A stretch of 64,000 nt of DNA from Conus ventricosus (Eukaryota > Mollusca > Gastropoda > Neogastropoda > Conidae): NCBI GenBank assembly GCA_018398815.1, contig CM031609.1:35254051-35318050 (forward strand), given 5' to 3'. A program made the translations under genes and the position numbers. Below, one piece after another: positions 26,447-39,733 of the stretch; positions within the stretch are counted from its first letter, which is position 1, and each line of letters opens with the position of its first letter. The notes below the pieces were generated by a model that saw only the letters and a program-made list of their open reading frames with translations, made no database searches and had not been told where the DNA came from.

Positions 26447-27205
26447 GTGGCTAGACTCGTGCGGCGAATATACGTGGGTGTCAGGTGTTAGAGAAATAAC
26501 ATTTCAGAGCGGATTTGGAGAAGCATGGTTGAATTAAGGGGTTGAAAATGTCAGCGTGTTTTCGCGTGAATTTCGCGAAAGACTTACATATTGCAGATGG
26601 CAGAACTGGAAAGATATGTTCAAGACGGTGACAGTTTTTCTTTGTATAGAGCTTTTAAGTTAAACAGGAGCTGTGAAAAGTGTCTTGTTATTGATATTGA
26701 TAGATATCTTATATATGATTTAACAAAATTTAAATTCGGATTAACAGAAATTTTCAGTCATTGCGAAAGTTATAATAAAGCTTCAAGTGATTCTTTTACA
26801 TGCCCTATGTGCAAAAGTGTAAAGGAACACGAAGTACATAATTATTCTGTTTTGCTGTTCTAGACTCTACAATCTTAGACAAAAGTAAATTCAGCGAAAG
26901 TTTTATGCAAACTTTTGTGTATTCCATGTGGTATTACTGATGACAAATAGTAACAGTAAAACATACTGAAGAATTTATGCTTGTATCTGTACAAAGCCTT
27001 TAAAAGGCGAGCTGACGCAGCTAAAGACACTGAATACTGACATCGACGCATGTGCCCATGGTATTCTTTCGTTACAGACGTTAGAACTTTATTTTCAGTG
27101 TTTTGACACGTCTCTTATTGTCAAATGCTGTGTTTGAACCCCCCCCCCCCCCCCCCTTCAAAAAGAGTTGTGGACTTTGCTCGATAAAGCATTCGTCCCA
27201 TTTTC

Positions 27206-27210
<5 letters not shown>
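26444..27210 (+). mobile_element. LINE I, short 3' fragment
   Basis: A frame at 26591-26863 reads DIDRYLIYDLTKFKFGLTEI and CPMCKSVKEHEVHNY, equivalent to the C-terminal region of LINE E (LTKFRFGVSDI, CPLCKSGREDELHF). The rest is frameshifted, including a poly-C run at about 27138-27155. (CT)n arrays stand on both sides. Confidence 0.65.
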
Positions 27211-27243
<33 letters not shown>

Positions 27244-27248
27244 CTCCT

Positions 27249-27281
<33 letters not shown>
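27211..27281. repeat. (CT)n array after LINE I
   Basis: CT with a few CTCC and CTTC breaks. Confidence 0.95.
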
Positions 27282-27284
<3 letters not shown>

Positions 27285-28097
27285 CCTTCTAATCTTTCTC
27301 TTTGCCCAAAAGTCATTTCACAAGTAATGTTGCGAGTTCTCTTCTTGTGTTGCTGTTTTCCTTCTCTTGTTTAATTCTGTTGCACCTATGAATGTATGAT
27401 GAAATTAGAAAAAAGTCTGTAAATAAAGAAAAATCAAGATTCATTCAGATGCCTTTGTTGAAAAACATCGGTGTTGTTAGAATAAACAATGGCGCACTAT
27501 CAGGACAAAAACTGGGAAAATTACTGCAGACTTCCAAGTCCCACAAGTAGCAATTGTGATTTAGATCTAAACACCCGTGAACTGCGGGAGAGATGTAACT
27601 AAATCTTGAATAAGGAGTATCAGCAGTATGTACAAATGGCGATCAGCTTCACTGATTATAGTTAACCCTTAGATGATATCCATAGACAATTTGTGCTAAC
27701 GAAAAGAACTGCCACAACTCGAATTGTACCAGTAGCGGAGAGCCACGGTAGCTGGTTCCAGTTTTCACTGGTGTACATCCTCTCCTTGTTATAGAATGGG
27801 AAAGTAGCATGATACTTTCTTTCTTGTGTTAAAATCTCTCATGAGACTTCAGAATCAAATAAATAGATTACAAAAGCATGTATCTTAATCCTATACGCTT
27901 TATACCTGAGGACACTTTTTTTGTGGAAAAGAGGCGTTTTGAAATCTGTGTAGAAAATCACGTCAGCTATTGTCAATCGCAAATTAATAAATTTATAAAC
28001 AAGACATGTTTGTGTTGTCTCCAGTCACGTTATCTGTATGAAGGTTTAGAGGTGCTTACTCCCAAAATTCCATGCCTGACCCATGTTTTCTATTCAG
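27282..28097. other. Receptor intron 2, last part
   Basis: AT-rich, no gene seen. It ends in a good acceptor, TGTTTTCTATTCAG, at 28084-28097. Confidence 0.65.
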
Positions 28098-30144
28098 TGT
28101 TTTAATAGCTATCAAAAGTGTGACGGCGTCAAAGACTGCGTGACGGCTTATGACGAATCAGGTTGTGAACACAAAGGATATGCATTCTATCAAATAAATC
28201 CACCGGCTGTGATCAATTTTATGAGAAACGGAATGTTCACTATAATCTCTCTGCCAGAAAACAACACGCAATGCCCAGAAACTCATTTTCAGTGTCACGA
28301 TGATGGCTATTGCCTCCCTGTCTACGTCAGATTGAATGACATGATTGACTGTCCGGGTCATGAGGACGAAGCTGACTGTGAGAATTACAAGACGTGCCCG
28401 GGGTTCTATCGCTGTCGCGGCAGTCACAAAACAGTCTGCTTGCACGTCAATCACTTGTGTGATGGTATGCCACAATGTCCAAGGCATGATGACGAACAGA
28501 TGTGCTTCAAACGTTGTCCTCCTACATCTTGTGTTTGTTATGGTTTCACTCTCATTTGCACCCACGCTCCTTCTTTTTTCATCAGATTTTATCCAGATAC
28601 ACGCTACTTGGACGTATTGAATGATGCAATGAGTATAAGCCTAAATGACGTCATTAATAACATCTTGCTGATCCACCTGGGAGTGCGGGCGTGTGGATTA
28701 AAGCAGTTGAGTAACATTGTTTTACCAAATCTACACAGTTTGGATCTTAGTCACAATCTACTTCATTCTATCAACTTCAGCCACTTTGCAGGAATTCCTC
28801 TACTTCGGAGACTGAATCTGGCGGAAATCCTATGTATAGTAGTATTGACATCCAAAGCCAGTTCGTACAGCAATCACTGTTGATCTTTAATATATCCTAT
28901 GTCCAATCACATTTTCTCAACATGAGCTCTTTGTCACCCTAATGCCGAACTTACAAAATCTGGATTTGTCATGGAGTGATATAACAGAACTGCAGGACCA
29001 AGGCCTGTTTCACAGTATCAGGTATTTGAATTTACAGGGTTGTACTATAACTCATTTCAACCCGGATTTTATGAAACGTATGACTAGTCTCGAGTATGTT
29101 TTTGCAGGCAACTTCAAACTGTGTTGTTCTGTTGTTTTGCCAGATAATTTCCGAGGCCAGTGTTTGGCCCCATCTGATGAAATTTCATCATGTGATGACT
29201 TATTGAAATCTAGTGGTTACCGTTATGCTCTGGTGATATTTGCTGTTTTAGCCGTTCTGGGGAACTTTAGTGGTTTTGTCTATCGTGCATTTTATATGTC
29301 AGAAAGCACCAAAATGGTTTTGTTGTATTCGTTCTTCATCTATGTGTTTCTGATTATCTGATGGGTGTATATTTAATCTTTATTGGGGTGGCAGACCACA
29401 TTTACGCTGGTACTTATCATTTGAATGATAATACGTGGAAAATGAGTCCTGCCTGTACCGTAGCTGGGTTCTTAGCCTTGTTATCATCTGAGGTATCAGC
29501 TTTCGTCATCCTTTTGATTACTGTGGATCGTTTTCTTGTGCTTTATTTTCCTTTCAGTCAGATCCGCTTTGGAGTCAGGTCAGCTCACATAGCCTGTGTC
29601 ACTATCTGGATACTGGGGCTGATGCTGGCGACAGTGCCACTACTACCTATAACATCCCACTGGCAATTTTATCAACAAACAGGTATTTGCATACCACTAC
29701 CTGTCACCAAGCTGACTTTCCAGGTCACAGTTACTCATTCACAATCATGATCGTCTGCAACCTTATCCTGTTCCTCTTGATTGGTATAGGTCAGATTTTC
29801 ATCTATTTGTCAGTGAGGAGCAACACAATGTCTAACCAACGGACAAAGACCAAACAAGCTGGCACCGAGACGTCACAGTCCATGGAAGGAGCTCTAGCTA
29901 TGCGACTTCTATCTGTTGCTGTGTCTGATTTTCTGTGCTGGTTTCCCATTGGTATCTGTGGCGTTCTGGCTGCCAATGGTTTCGCCATTTCAGGGAGGTC
30001 AATGTTGCAATGGCCATTTTTGTGTTGCCTCTCAATGCAGCATTTAACCCGTTCCTCTACACTTTAAACATGTTTCTAGAGAAAAGACGTCTAGCAAAAG
30101 AGCACAGGTTTCAGAAAATGTTACGATCTCAGCAAAAGGTTTGA
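28098..30144 (+). CDS. Receptor last exon: LDLa, LRR and 7TM of a GRL101-like GPCR, with five frameshifts
   Basis: The exon starts in phase 0 and completes an LDLa (CFNSYQKCDGVKDC). Two further LDLa-like repeats follow (THFQCHDDGYCLP to EADCE; FYRCRGSHKTVCLH to DEQMC). Next come a cysteine cap (CPPTSCVC) and leucine-rich repeats (LPNLHSLDLSHNLLHSI, MPNLQNLDLSWSDITEL, IRYLNLQGCTI). The seven-helix domain has GN in TM1, CVSDYLMG in TM2, DRF at 29526-29534 replacing DRY, and NPFLY at 30046-30060 in TM7, followed by a short basic tail and TGA at 30142-30144. This order matches the snail receptor GRL101 and relaxin-receptor-like rhodopsin-family GPCRs. Single-base losses are needed near 28822, 28940, 29332, 29712 and 29996 to read one protein. 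All five are net -1, so this is either a pseudogene or a patch of sequencing indels. Outside these points codons are conserved. Confidence 0.85.
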
Positions 30145-30155
30145 CAATCAATGCA

Positions 30156-30161
30156 AATAAA
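30156..30161 (+). promoter_or_regulatory. Candidate polyadenylation signal of the receptor gene
   Basis: AATAAA begins 12 bases after the stop codon. It is close for a 3' UTR, and a more distal signal cannot be excluded. Confidence 0.4.
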
Positions 30162-31320
30162 ATGAAAAGAAACGTGGCAACCAGTACAAATTGAAACTTT
30201 ACATCGGGACTGAGTGTCCCCCATAAGCGACAAAATGCAATGAGTTATAAGAGTATCATGACGTTCTTCTTCACTTTCCGTCTATTTTATTATTTTATAA
30301 TGAACGGGCTGTTCTAAAGCCTTGACATATAAAACACAACCTGCTTTATAGTTGCAGTTATTTTTAGTAGCTAAAAGGTTCAGTTGTTAACGTAGACTCA
30401 CTGACCACTTGTTGTGACACACACACACACGCGCGCGCGCGCGCGCGTGCACTCGTGCACCTGTCCATGTTTTTGAAAAGTTGATAAGTAATATATGCGT
30501 TATAAAACTGGCATATATGGATGTTTTCTACCACCTGAAGCTAAAATTTATCATGACGAAAGAAAGTATCTGAGCGTTTACATTTAGTGTTTCACATAAA
30601 TCTCCTATTTTGATGGTATTTGTATACAAAGTGCTTTTATCACATATGTTGAACTGTACATGCGAAACCTACGTGAGAGAGCGCTGCCGGCAGCAGAGAC
30701 GATGGGAGTTGGCGTGTAACATTTACCCAGCTCACGGCGCCAAGTGGTGATAGACAGAGAGGGGCAAATTATGAAATCAAATTGTCGGAGTTGTATGGAA
30801 GGTTATTTCTGTCACCAAACCTGCTATTGCAACGCATAATTACTCTTCATGCTATTGCTTTGATATTATACTTATCGTATTTTGTTCATAATTTTCAGGC
30901 ACTGTTTTCTTTTCTTCTGGTTTTGTTACGTTGAAAAGAATTCAGCCTCACAGACTCGACTCTGCCAGTATAGCTTTGGCTGCACAGGATCCGCACCATC
31001 CATTTCATACTTCAACCTCCCTTTCTTTTCCCAGCTCCCCTCTTCATTTTACTACAAACTGGTCTTTCCATCCATTGGCTCACTATTATGTGATGTTACA
31101 AGGTTAAGGGGCCTCACACCAACTCCCATTCTCTCCCCTACTTTTATCATTATAGTGGTCCACTACAGCAAGCAGCGCAGCAGGGGTTGGAGCTGGTTTG
31201 ATAAACGAACAACCGAAGTCAATGAACCGCAGTTACTTGAGGAAAACATGGTTCTCCGACAAAATCGAGCTTGGTTATGGATGACACGTCACACACAGCA
31301 TGCACATTGCGTAATAAATC
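30162..31320. other. Region downstream of the receptor gene
   Basis: AT-rich sequence with a short (CA)n-(CG)n at about 30419-30447. No gene is recognised. Confidence 0.6.
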
Positions 31321-31329
31321 GAAAGAATG

Positions 31330-31500
31330 AAAGAGTTGTTAAATGGAATGAAAGATATCGACTGAATGACACTGGAAACGACTGGATGAAGCGCCAACAA
31401 ACAGCTCTTCAGTCAGCTCTACCTAGGTAGGCAGCGGGATGCGAATTGTAAAGCGCTTAGAGCTTGGTCTCTGGTCGGGGACAGGCCAGCAAGTACTCTC
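31330..31500 (+). repeat. SINE-like element, opposite copy of the 1001-1324 insert
   Basis: It shares, in inverse orientation, ACTGGAAACGACTGGATGAAGCGCC and GAATTGTAAAGCGCTTAGAGCTTGGTCTC with the insert inside the first LINE. It lacks a clear target duplication by eye. Confidence 0.65.
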
Positions 31501-33340
31501 TCAAAAAAATAAGAAAACAACCCCCTGTCGCCGTCAATGAATCGCGGTTCATTAAGCCACAGTCAATGGTAAGACGGCAATACCCCTTACCCTCGACTGT
31601 GTGGTCGTACAACCATGGTTAGTCGGCTCCAACCTCAGCAAGTAGTGAGTGGAGAGGGAGCAGTTTCATGCAAGCCAGACATACGGTCGTTTCACACACG
31701 ACAACAAGCACACCGTACAATCATTTATAGCAACCATATCACATTCTGTTGAACTATTGATACCGTTTATAGATCTACAAACATCGTTTTATCAGATAAA
31801 ACTACGCCGCGTTGGCTCAGATGAGACAGCCATTCTTGAGATTCACACCTTGCGCATCGGACGCATGCCGTGTCATCTGCTTTTGTGCTGGAGAGAATGG
31901 ATTTTTCTGTGATAGGGCAAACGCATTGGACACAGATATAGAATAATACGAAAAGTTCTCATTTTATATCATAAAAGAAAAGCAACGCGGGATTTGTTTT
32001 GTATGAGAAACACTTCAGTCCAAACATTCAATTTGATGTCATAGTACTGGGCGCCCCACCATCGTGGAATTTTATGGAGCATTGCGCATGTGTAGGGAGT
32101 GGTCTACTTCATCATTAATCCCTGTCTATGGATGGGACGTGACGGTACGTTTTACTTACAATAGTAATAAGGACAGAGTGTGACATCCACTGACAATGAA
32201 TCGTGGTTATTTGCCTGTTAAACTGATTACACGGTCACCCGCCAAAAAATTGCAGTTTCTGGTGGTCACAATCATTGGATGAACTGTTCTTCGACAGTTT
32301 CTCTATTAAAACGGCCTACTATTAGCTCAGGTTTGGGCCATCTTATTGCAGTCAAACGACCGTACGGATGAGGAAGGGGGTAGGACCATCTGTCCACTGA
32401 CTATGGTTCCCTGATGGCGACAGTGGCTTATTAAGTTTTATTTTGTTGGAGAACCGTGTTTTCCTTAAGTAGCCATGAATCCTTGACTGCAGTTATTCGT
32501 TTATTAAACCGAGTCCAGGTCTACGTCAACTTCCCTTTTACCACTACCATTACCGCCACAGTCGTCCACTACAACTTGACACTTTGAGCAGGACAACTTG
32601 TCCATATAAGTCACCCTTTTCCCCCTAGCATTATCACTCCAGTTGTCCATAGCCTGCCTCTGTAAGTAAGGTAACTGCTCTACGCTAACTCCCCTTCTCT
32701 CCCTTACCATCCCCACTGGAATTGTCCATCATAGTCTGCCTCTATGAGGAAGAGAAATTTTCAACATAAAATTCCCATTGTATTTCCCCTACAATGTGAC
32801 CATTGCTCAATCTGCCCACCTCAGCTAAATTTTCAGTATAGATACATAGGTCAGCACACATAATATTGTATGAGAAAAACGTGCACAGCAAATGTTTCCT
32901 GATGCAGCTTTCTTTAGAAAAAAGAAGACTCCAGTACAATTCATATTGCACAGACCAGTGGCCACTGTGCACTACATAAACTGCATGTGCTTCGACTAAA
33001 TCTACAATACCTTACACTAATCTTATAAGTTATACAATCTTTCCATAGTCTTAATGCTGCTGATATTAATTACCACTGTCTGATACGTTAGATATTAGAA
33101 AAGATGAACAATAGCTAAACATAAGGCACGGGAGAATGGGTTGTATAAATGCCTTTTACGTTTTCTCGTATCAAATGCCATTGCATTTTCTTTTTGCACA
33201 GCAACATGACGATCATCCAGATTGGCTTAACATGTCATGTATACGTAAAAACGTCTTCTGTTGATGATTATGTATTTTTGTATGTAGTGTGCGGATCTGT
33301 TGCATTTTTGTAATATAAGTTAAATGGAACCCACATAACA
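31501..33340. other. Region with old degenerate repeats, no gene
   Basis: A diverged motif of the form CCTTAC-ATTATCACT-CAGT-GTCCACTA recurs at about 31120-31165, 32530-32575, 32615-32665 and 32695-32745, with spacing that is not constant. Otherwise AT-rich and featureless. Confidence 0.5.
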
Positions 33341-33343
33341 AGT

Positions 33344-34959
<1,616 letters not shown>

Positions 34960-35240
34960 GATCAGTCAATGGCATGTCACTGAGGTAACCCACCACAGGA
35001 GACACCGCAGTACTGTGAAGTCACTAATGTGATATTTAGTGGCGCCTGCTTTGAGCCAACGTATACAGGACACCGCCCACTAATTGTCCTGCCGACGGAA
35101 ATAACTGTTAAATCGTGGAACAAGCGTGAGCGAACCTTTGATCCAACTACAGTCTCCTTGACCTTGCCGATACCTGTGACCCCAACACAAACCAACCAAG
35201 GACATAGATGTGGAGAGGAAATTCAGTCTGAGACCACCAT
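34960..35240 (-). mobile_element. Fragment of the composite SINE found at 60134-60990
   Basis: The minus strand matches about 60590-60850: both share GGTCAC(A/C)GGTATCGGC, GGTGTCCTG, AGGCGCCACT and GTGTCTCC(T/G)GTGGGTT in the same order. The tRNA-like head and the A-rich tail are absent. Confidence 0.7.
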
Positions 35241-35248
35241 GAAAGTAA

Positions 35249-35861
35249 GACATTGAAGACCACAGAACCTGAGACTTTTTGAACGCTGATAAATGAGAAT
35301 GAGGATCATGAAGATGATGCTATAAGACATTGAAGACCACAGAACCTGAGACTTTTTGAACGCTGATAAATGAGAATGAGGATCATGAAGATGATGCTAT
35401 GAGACATTGAAGACCACAGAACCTGAGACTTTTTGAACGCTGATAAATGAGAATGAGGATCATGAAGATGATGCTATGAGACATTGAAGACCACAGAACC
35501 TGAGACTTTTTGAACGCTGATAAATGAGAATGAGGATCATGAAGATGATGCTATGAGACATTGAAGACCACAGAACCTGAGACTTTTTGAACGCTGATAA
35601 ATGAGAATGAGGATCATGAAGATGATGCTATGAGACATTGAAGACCACAGAACCTGAGACTTTTTGAACGCTGATAAATGAGAATGAGGATCATGAAGAT
35701 GCTATGAGACATTGAAGACCACAGAACCTGAGACTTTTTGAACGCTGATCAATGAGAATGAGGATCATGAAGATGATGCTATGAGACATTGAAGACCACA
35801 GAACCTGAGACTTTTTGAACGCTGATAAATGAGAATGAGGATCATGAAGATGATGCTATGG
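35249..35861. repeat. 77-bp minisatellite, 8 copies
   Basis: GACATTGAAGACC starts at 35249, 35326, 35403, 35480, 35557, 35634, 35708 and 35785. The spacing is 77 bp except one unit of 74 bp lacking a GAT. Units are nearly identical, which indicates recent expansion. Confidence 0.95.
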
Positions 35862-36740
35862 GTTTCATTCTGGTTTCTGGCGCCTCTCGCCCATGTTTTT
35901 GTACAAGGTGACACTTTTGGCACCCCTCATGTCCTGGCGCCTCTCGCCCATGTTTTTGTACAAGGTGACACTTTTGGCACCCCTCATGTCCTGGCGCCTC
36001 TCGCCCTTGTTTTTGTACAAGGTGACACTTTTGGCACCCCTCATGTCCTGGCGCCTCTCGCCCATGTTTTTGTACAAGGTGACACTTTTGGCACCCCTCA
36101 TGTCCTGGCGCCTCTCGCCCTTGTTTTTGTACAAGGTGACACTTTTGGCACCCCTCATGTCCTGGCGCCTCTCGCCCTTGTTTTTGTACAAGGTGACACT
36201 TTTGGCACCCCTCATGTCCTGGCGCCTCTCGCCCTTGTTTTTGTACAAGGTGACACTTTTGGCACCCCTCATGTCCTGAGGCACAGCCACCTCACTTCAG
36301 CACTGACAGAGGACTACGTGCAAAGAGTGCAGAAGGGTAGTCTTGCAGTGTTTGATGAGGTGTGGAGGAAGGCCGTCATTGCCAGGTGCCCTGCCTGATG
36401 CCAGGCTGTCAATGGCCTTGCTGACTTCGACCACGGTCGGCTCTACGTCAAGCTCTTCCATGACTGGCATGCACTTGATGGCGTCAAGGACTGAGGAGGT
36501 CACAGTGTTTCCTTTGGAGTAGAGGTTGGAGTAGTGCTCCAACCATCCTTCCATCTGCTGGCTGGGGTCATTTATTACTTCCCCAGTGGAGGATTTGAGG
36601 GGAGCCGTCTTGCTCTGTGTTGGTCCCAGTGCCTTCTTGATGCCGTCATACATCTCTCTGATGGTGCCTCTTGCTGCGGCTGTCTGTATCTCCTCACTGA
36701 GCTCTGTTCAGTACTTATTGGCGTAGCGCCTGGCATTTAG
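35862..36740 (-). mobile_element. Fragment of an APE-type LINE (linker and start of RT) with internal minisatellite
   Basis: Minus-strand protein (about 36700-36300) has MYDGIKKALGPTQSKTAPLK and SLASGRAPGNDGLPPHLIKH, homologous to 2480-2780 of the first LINE (MYDGIKQALGPTQKKTAPLK, SLASGKAPGKDGIP). After a one-base shift near 36297 it continues with SEVAVPQDMRGAKSVTLYKN, equivalent to the first LINE's EVPQDMRDANVVTLYKNKGD, and this piece is repeated in tandem. It is truncated at both ends. Confidence 0.85.
35881..36279. repeat. 57-bp coding minisatellite (7 copies) derived from RT sequence
   Basis: Seven near-identical 57-bp units. On the minus strand each encodes the 19 residues QDMRGAKSVTLYKNKGERR (some with M in place of the second K), a piece of LINE reverse transcriptase. 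Because 57 is a multiple of three, all frames stay open on both strands. Confidence 0.95.
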
Positions 36741-36760
36741 CTCGTATATATACATATCTA

Positions 36761-36766
36761 CACACA

Positions 36767-36841
<75 letters not shown>

Positions 36842-36931
36842 CCTGACATAGACTGAAAGACAGGGACACGGAAAAACACACACAACCAGACACACAGACA
36901 TGCACGCGCGCATACCCACACACAAACACAG

Positions 36932-37013
<82 letters not shown>

Positions 37014-37045
37014 GCACACACACACACACACACACACATGTGGAT

Positions 37046-37126
<81 letters not shown>

Positions 37127-37162
37127 TGCGCGTGCGTGTGAACACACACACGACAGTACGCG

Positions 37163-37226
<64 letters not shown>

Positions 37227-37234
37227 ACAGAGAC

Positions 37235-37265
<31 letters not shown>

Positions 37266-37280
37266 GACAGAGACAGAGCT
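36761..37280. repeat. Large (CA)n complex followed by (GA)n
   Basis: Several long CA arrays separated by short unique islets between 36761 and 37123, a CG-rich spacer, then GA about 37165-37222 and GACA variants to about 37276. Apparent long proteins here are repeat artefacts. Confidence 0.95.
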
Positions 37281-37526
37281 TGAAACGAGAAACCCTGTTT
37301 CTTATGTCGTTCGCCATGGAGCCAGCTATCATTATATGGGCTTGATGTCCCATTCGATTTGGTAATAGAGCTCGGTGTATTTGTACAAAAATTAACAACA
37401 ACAAAAAATAAGCAAACAAAGAAAGAAAAATAAAAAAAGCAGCCAAACAAAATAAAACAAACAAAGGAAAGGAGTTCGTCCACCATAAGGTCTTGGGAGT
37501 TTAGAAATATAGTGGGAGTGATAGAG

Positions 37527-37583
<57 letters not shown>

Positions 37584-38157
37584 ATCTTCCATTGATCACA
37601 TACTTGATATTCAAACCAGTCTTTTCACTCATTTCTTGTATTTTTTCATATCGTTAAAACCACGCAAACGTACCTATTTCTTCCATGTCTACTTCTTGCA
37701 GCTGCTCCAAACTCACGAGGTGAACCCTTTTAGTCATCTAAGACGTGCCAGTGGTGTCTGGTTACAAACAAAACTCTGGCGATCACGTGAGCAGTGAAGT
37801 CTTGAGGAGTTTCTAGGTCACACAAAGGTGTTTCTTTCTTTTCTTTTTTTTTTTTTTTTGCATCCCACTGGATCAAACTGTTATTTCTTTCTGAGGACAA
37901 TGACGAGTTCAGTCAAACAAAAAATGTGAATCAGTCGTTCTTGGTACTCCATTCCCTCCCGAGAGTTCTAAGTCAGATCTGGTTTTCGTTGAATATAGTA
38001 CAACAGGCGCCGAGCTTTTTCCCTCAGTACGAACAACTTCACTTGAAAAGCATTTCTTCAGCTCCTCAGGTACCTAATCAGTTTTTGATCCAAACATTTG
38101 AGGCGCTTCCAAATTTCCTGATGATATTTACTTTGTTTTATCTTTCACACTCATGTG
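37281..38157. other. No gene seen; one (GT)n array
   Basis: A-rich sequence, (GT)n at about 37532-37580, poly-T near 37845. Confidence 0.6.
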
Positions 38158-38227
<70 letters not shown>

Positions 38228-38254
38228 CCTCCGGATCCGGAGGTCCCTTAATCG

Positions 38255-38312
<58 letters not shown>
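38158..38312. repeat. (GT)n - 20-bp perfect palindrome - (CA)n
   Basis: GT array about 38158-38225, then GACCTCCGGATCCGGAGGTC (38226-38245, its own reverse complement), a short spacer, and a CA array about 38256-38312. The arrays are complementary, so the whole could extrude as a long hairpin. Confidence 0.95.
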
Positions 38313-38317
<5 letters not shown>

Positions 38318-39199
38318 TCTACTAAAAATCTTTTTTTTTCCTTGAGCTGTCAAATTAATGCATGGAAAAAGTTCACATTCTGAAAGAAGTTACGTTCTGA
38401 GAAAGAAACAAACAGCCTGAAGGCGATGCTGACAGCTCCAACCATTTTGCTCCCGTTCCTGGTTCAACGTTTAAAAAAAAAGGTAAAAAAAAATATTAAA
38501 AACATTTAAAGGTAGAAGAAAATTCCGACTGGGTAAATAGACAAAGCAGAATGCATGCAGAGAAATGTCAGCCCTGGTTCCCTGTTTCCAATTTACTCTG
38601 GTCAGTAATTAGATTACACACAAAAAGCTTGTATGTTATGATTTGTGACAGGAAATAAATGAGAAAGGCAACGTGAAATACAACAAAAACAATTTCAACT
38701 GCAACCACAATAACAACAGCAACACCAAAAAAGCAGCAAAATGGTTCACAACGGCAGAAAAACCGTAGACAAAGTGCAAAAGAAAAAGGCAGGGTCAAAA
38801 GAGTGATGGACAGAGGAAACGACTAGCACAGAACCTCCACATTGTGGGGGCCTTTGTGTACTGACAGAGCCCTTGGCACGCCTTGCAGGCCAGCAGACCT
38901 GTGAGAACTCTTTGATAATGGCTCCATTCGTTAAGTCTGCTGATGACGTTTGAAAATGTTTTTTTCACCCTTCTATAATTATAGTCTGCTGATGACGTTC
39001 GAAAATGGTTTCTTTTTCACCCGTCTATGTAGTCTGCTTATGACGTTTGAAAAAAAAAGGGTTCCTTTTCACCAGAGACTACAAACTTTGCATGTACACA
39101 AATGTTTCTTCTGCATTGGAGCCGGTGTTGCCATTGCACTTCATTTCATTACATCAAGACAGTATTCATTTAGAACATTGATCAGATCTGGAGACGCCC
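38313..39199. other. No gene; short degenerate triplication
   Basis: GTCTGCT(G/T)ATGACGTT(T/C)GAAAA recurs three times at about 38934, 38983 and 39031. The rest is unremarkable. Confidence 0.55.
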
Positions 39200-39389
39200 T
39201 GTGACGGCACAAAGTGTCCGCAGAAACAAAGTGTCCGCATGCGGACACTTTGTACCGTGAACTGACATTCAAAGTGTCCGCAGAAATCCTGCGGACACTT
39301 TGTTCCGCGAGGTGACATATAACAGCCGTTTCAGCCTCAGTGTGAGTGGGTGAATATGTGCATGCACACACTCCCATGCGCGTGCATGC

Positions 39390-39438
<49 letters not shown>

Positions 39439-39504
39439 GTGTGTGTGTGTGCGTGCGTGCGTGTGTGCACGCATGCGTGCGTGCTTGCGTGCGCGCGCGC
39501 GCGC

Positions 39505-39565
<61 letters not shown>

Positions 39566-39664
39566 TATGTGTGTGTGTGTGTGCGCGTGAGCGTAATCTA
39601 AACTTTGTGCGCTGTTGCACAAAAAAGTAGTCAACAATTTTTAAACAATTTTTTTAAAAGTTAA

Positions 39665-39733
<69 letters not shown>

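Noticed and set aside
27878..28097. Cys-rich frame before the last receptor exon as an additional exon
   Set aside because: The splice acceptor at 28084-28097 and the phase-0 LDLa join place this stretch in the intron; no domain pattern is visible.
30882..31430. A 182-codon frame after the receptor gene
   Set aside because: Its second half overlaps the SINE-like repeat at 31330-31500 and the first half has no motif or splice context.
35829..36398. A 189-codon plus-strand frame with 19-residue repeats
   Set aside because: The minus strand of the same array matches LINE reverse transcriptase, so the plus-strand frame is its shadow.
36708..37486. Long open frames of alternating Cys-Val, Thr-His or Ser-Leu in CA/GA regions
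   Set aside because: They are translations of dinucleotide repeats in all frames, with no other sequence content. The same applies at 6055-6483, 33213-33629, 39141-39637, 50127-50537, 59339-59667 and 61394-61877.
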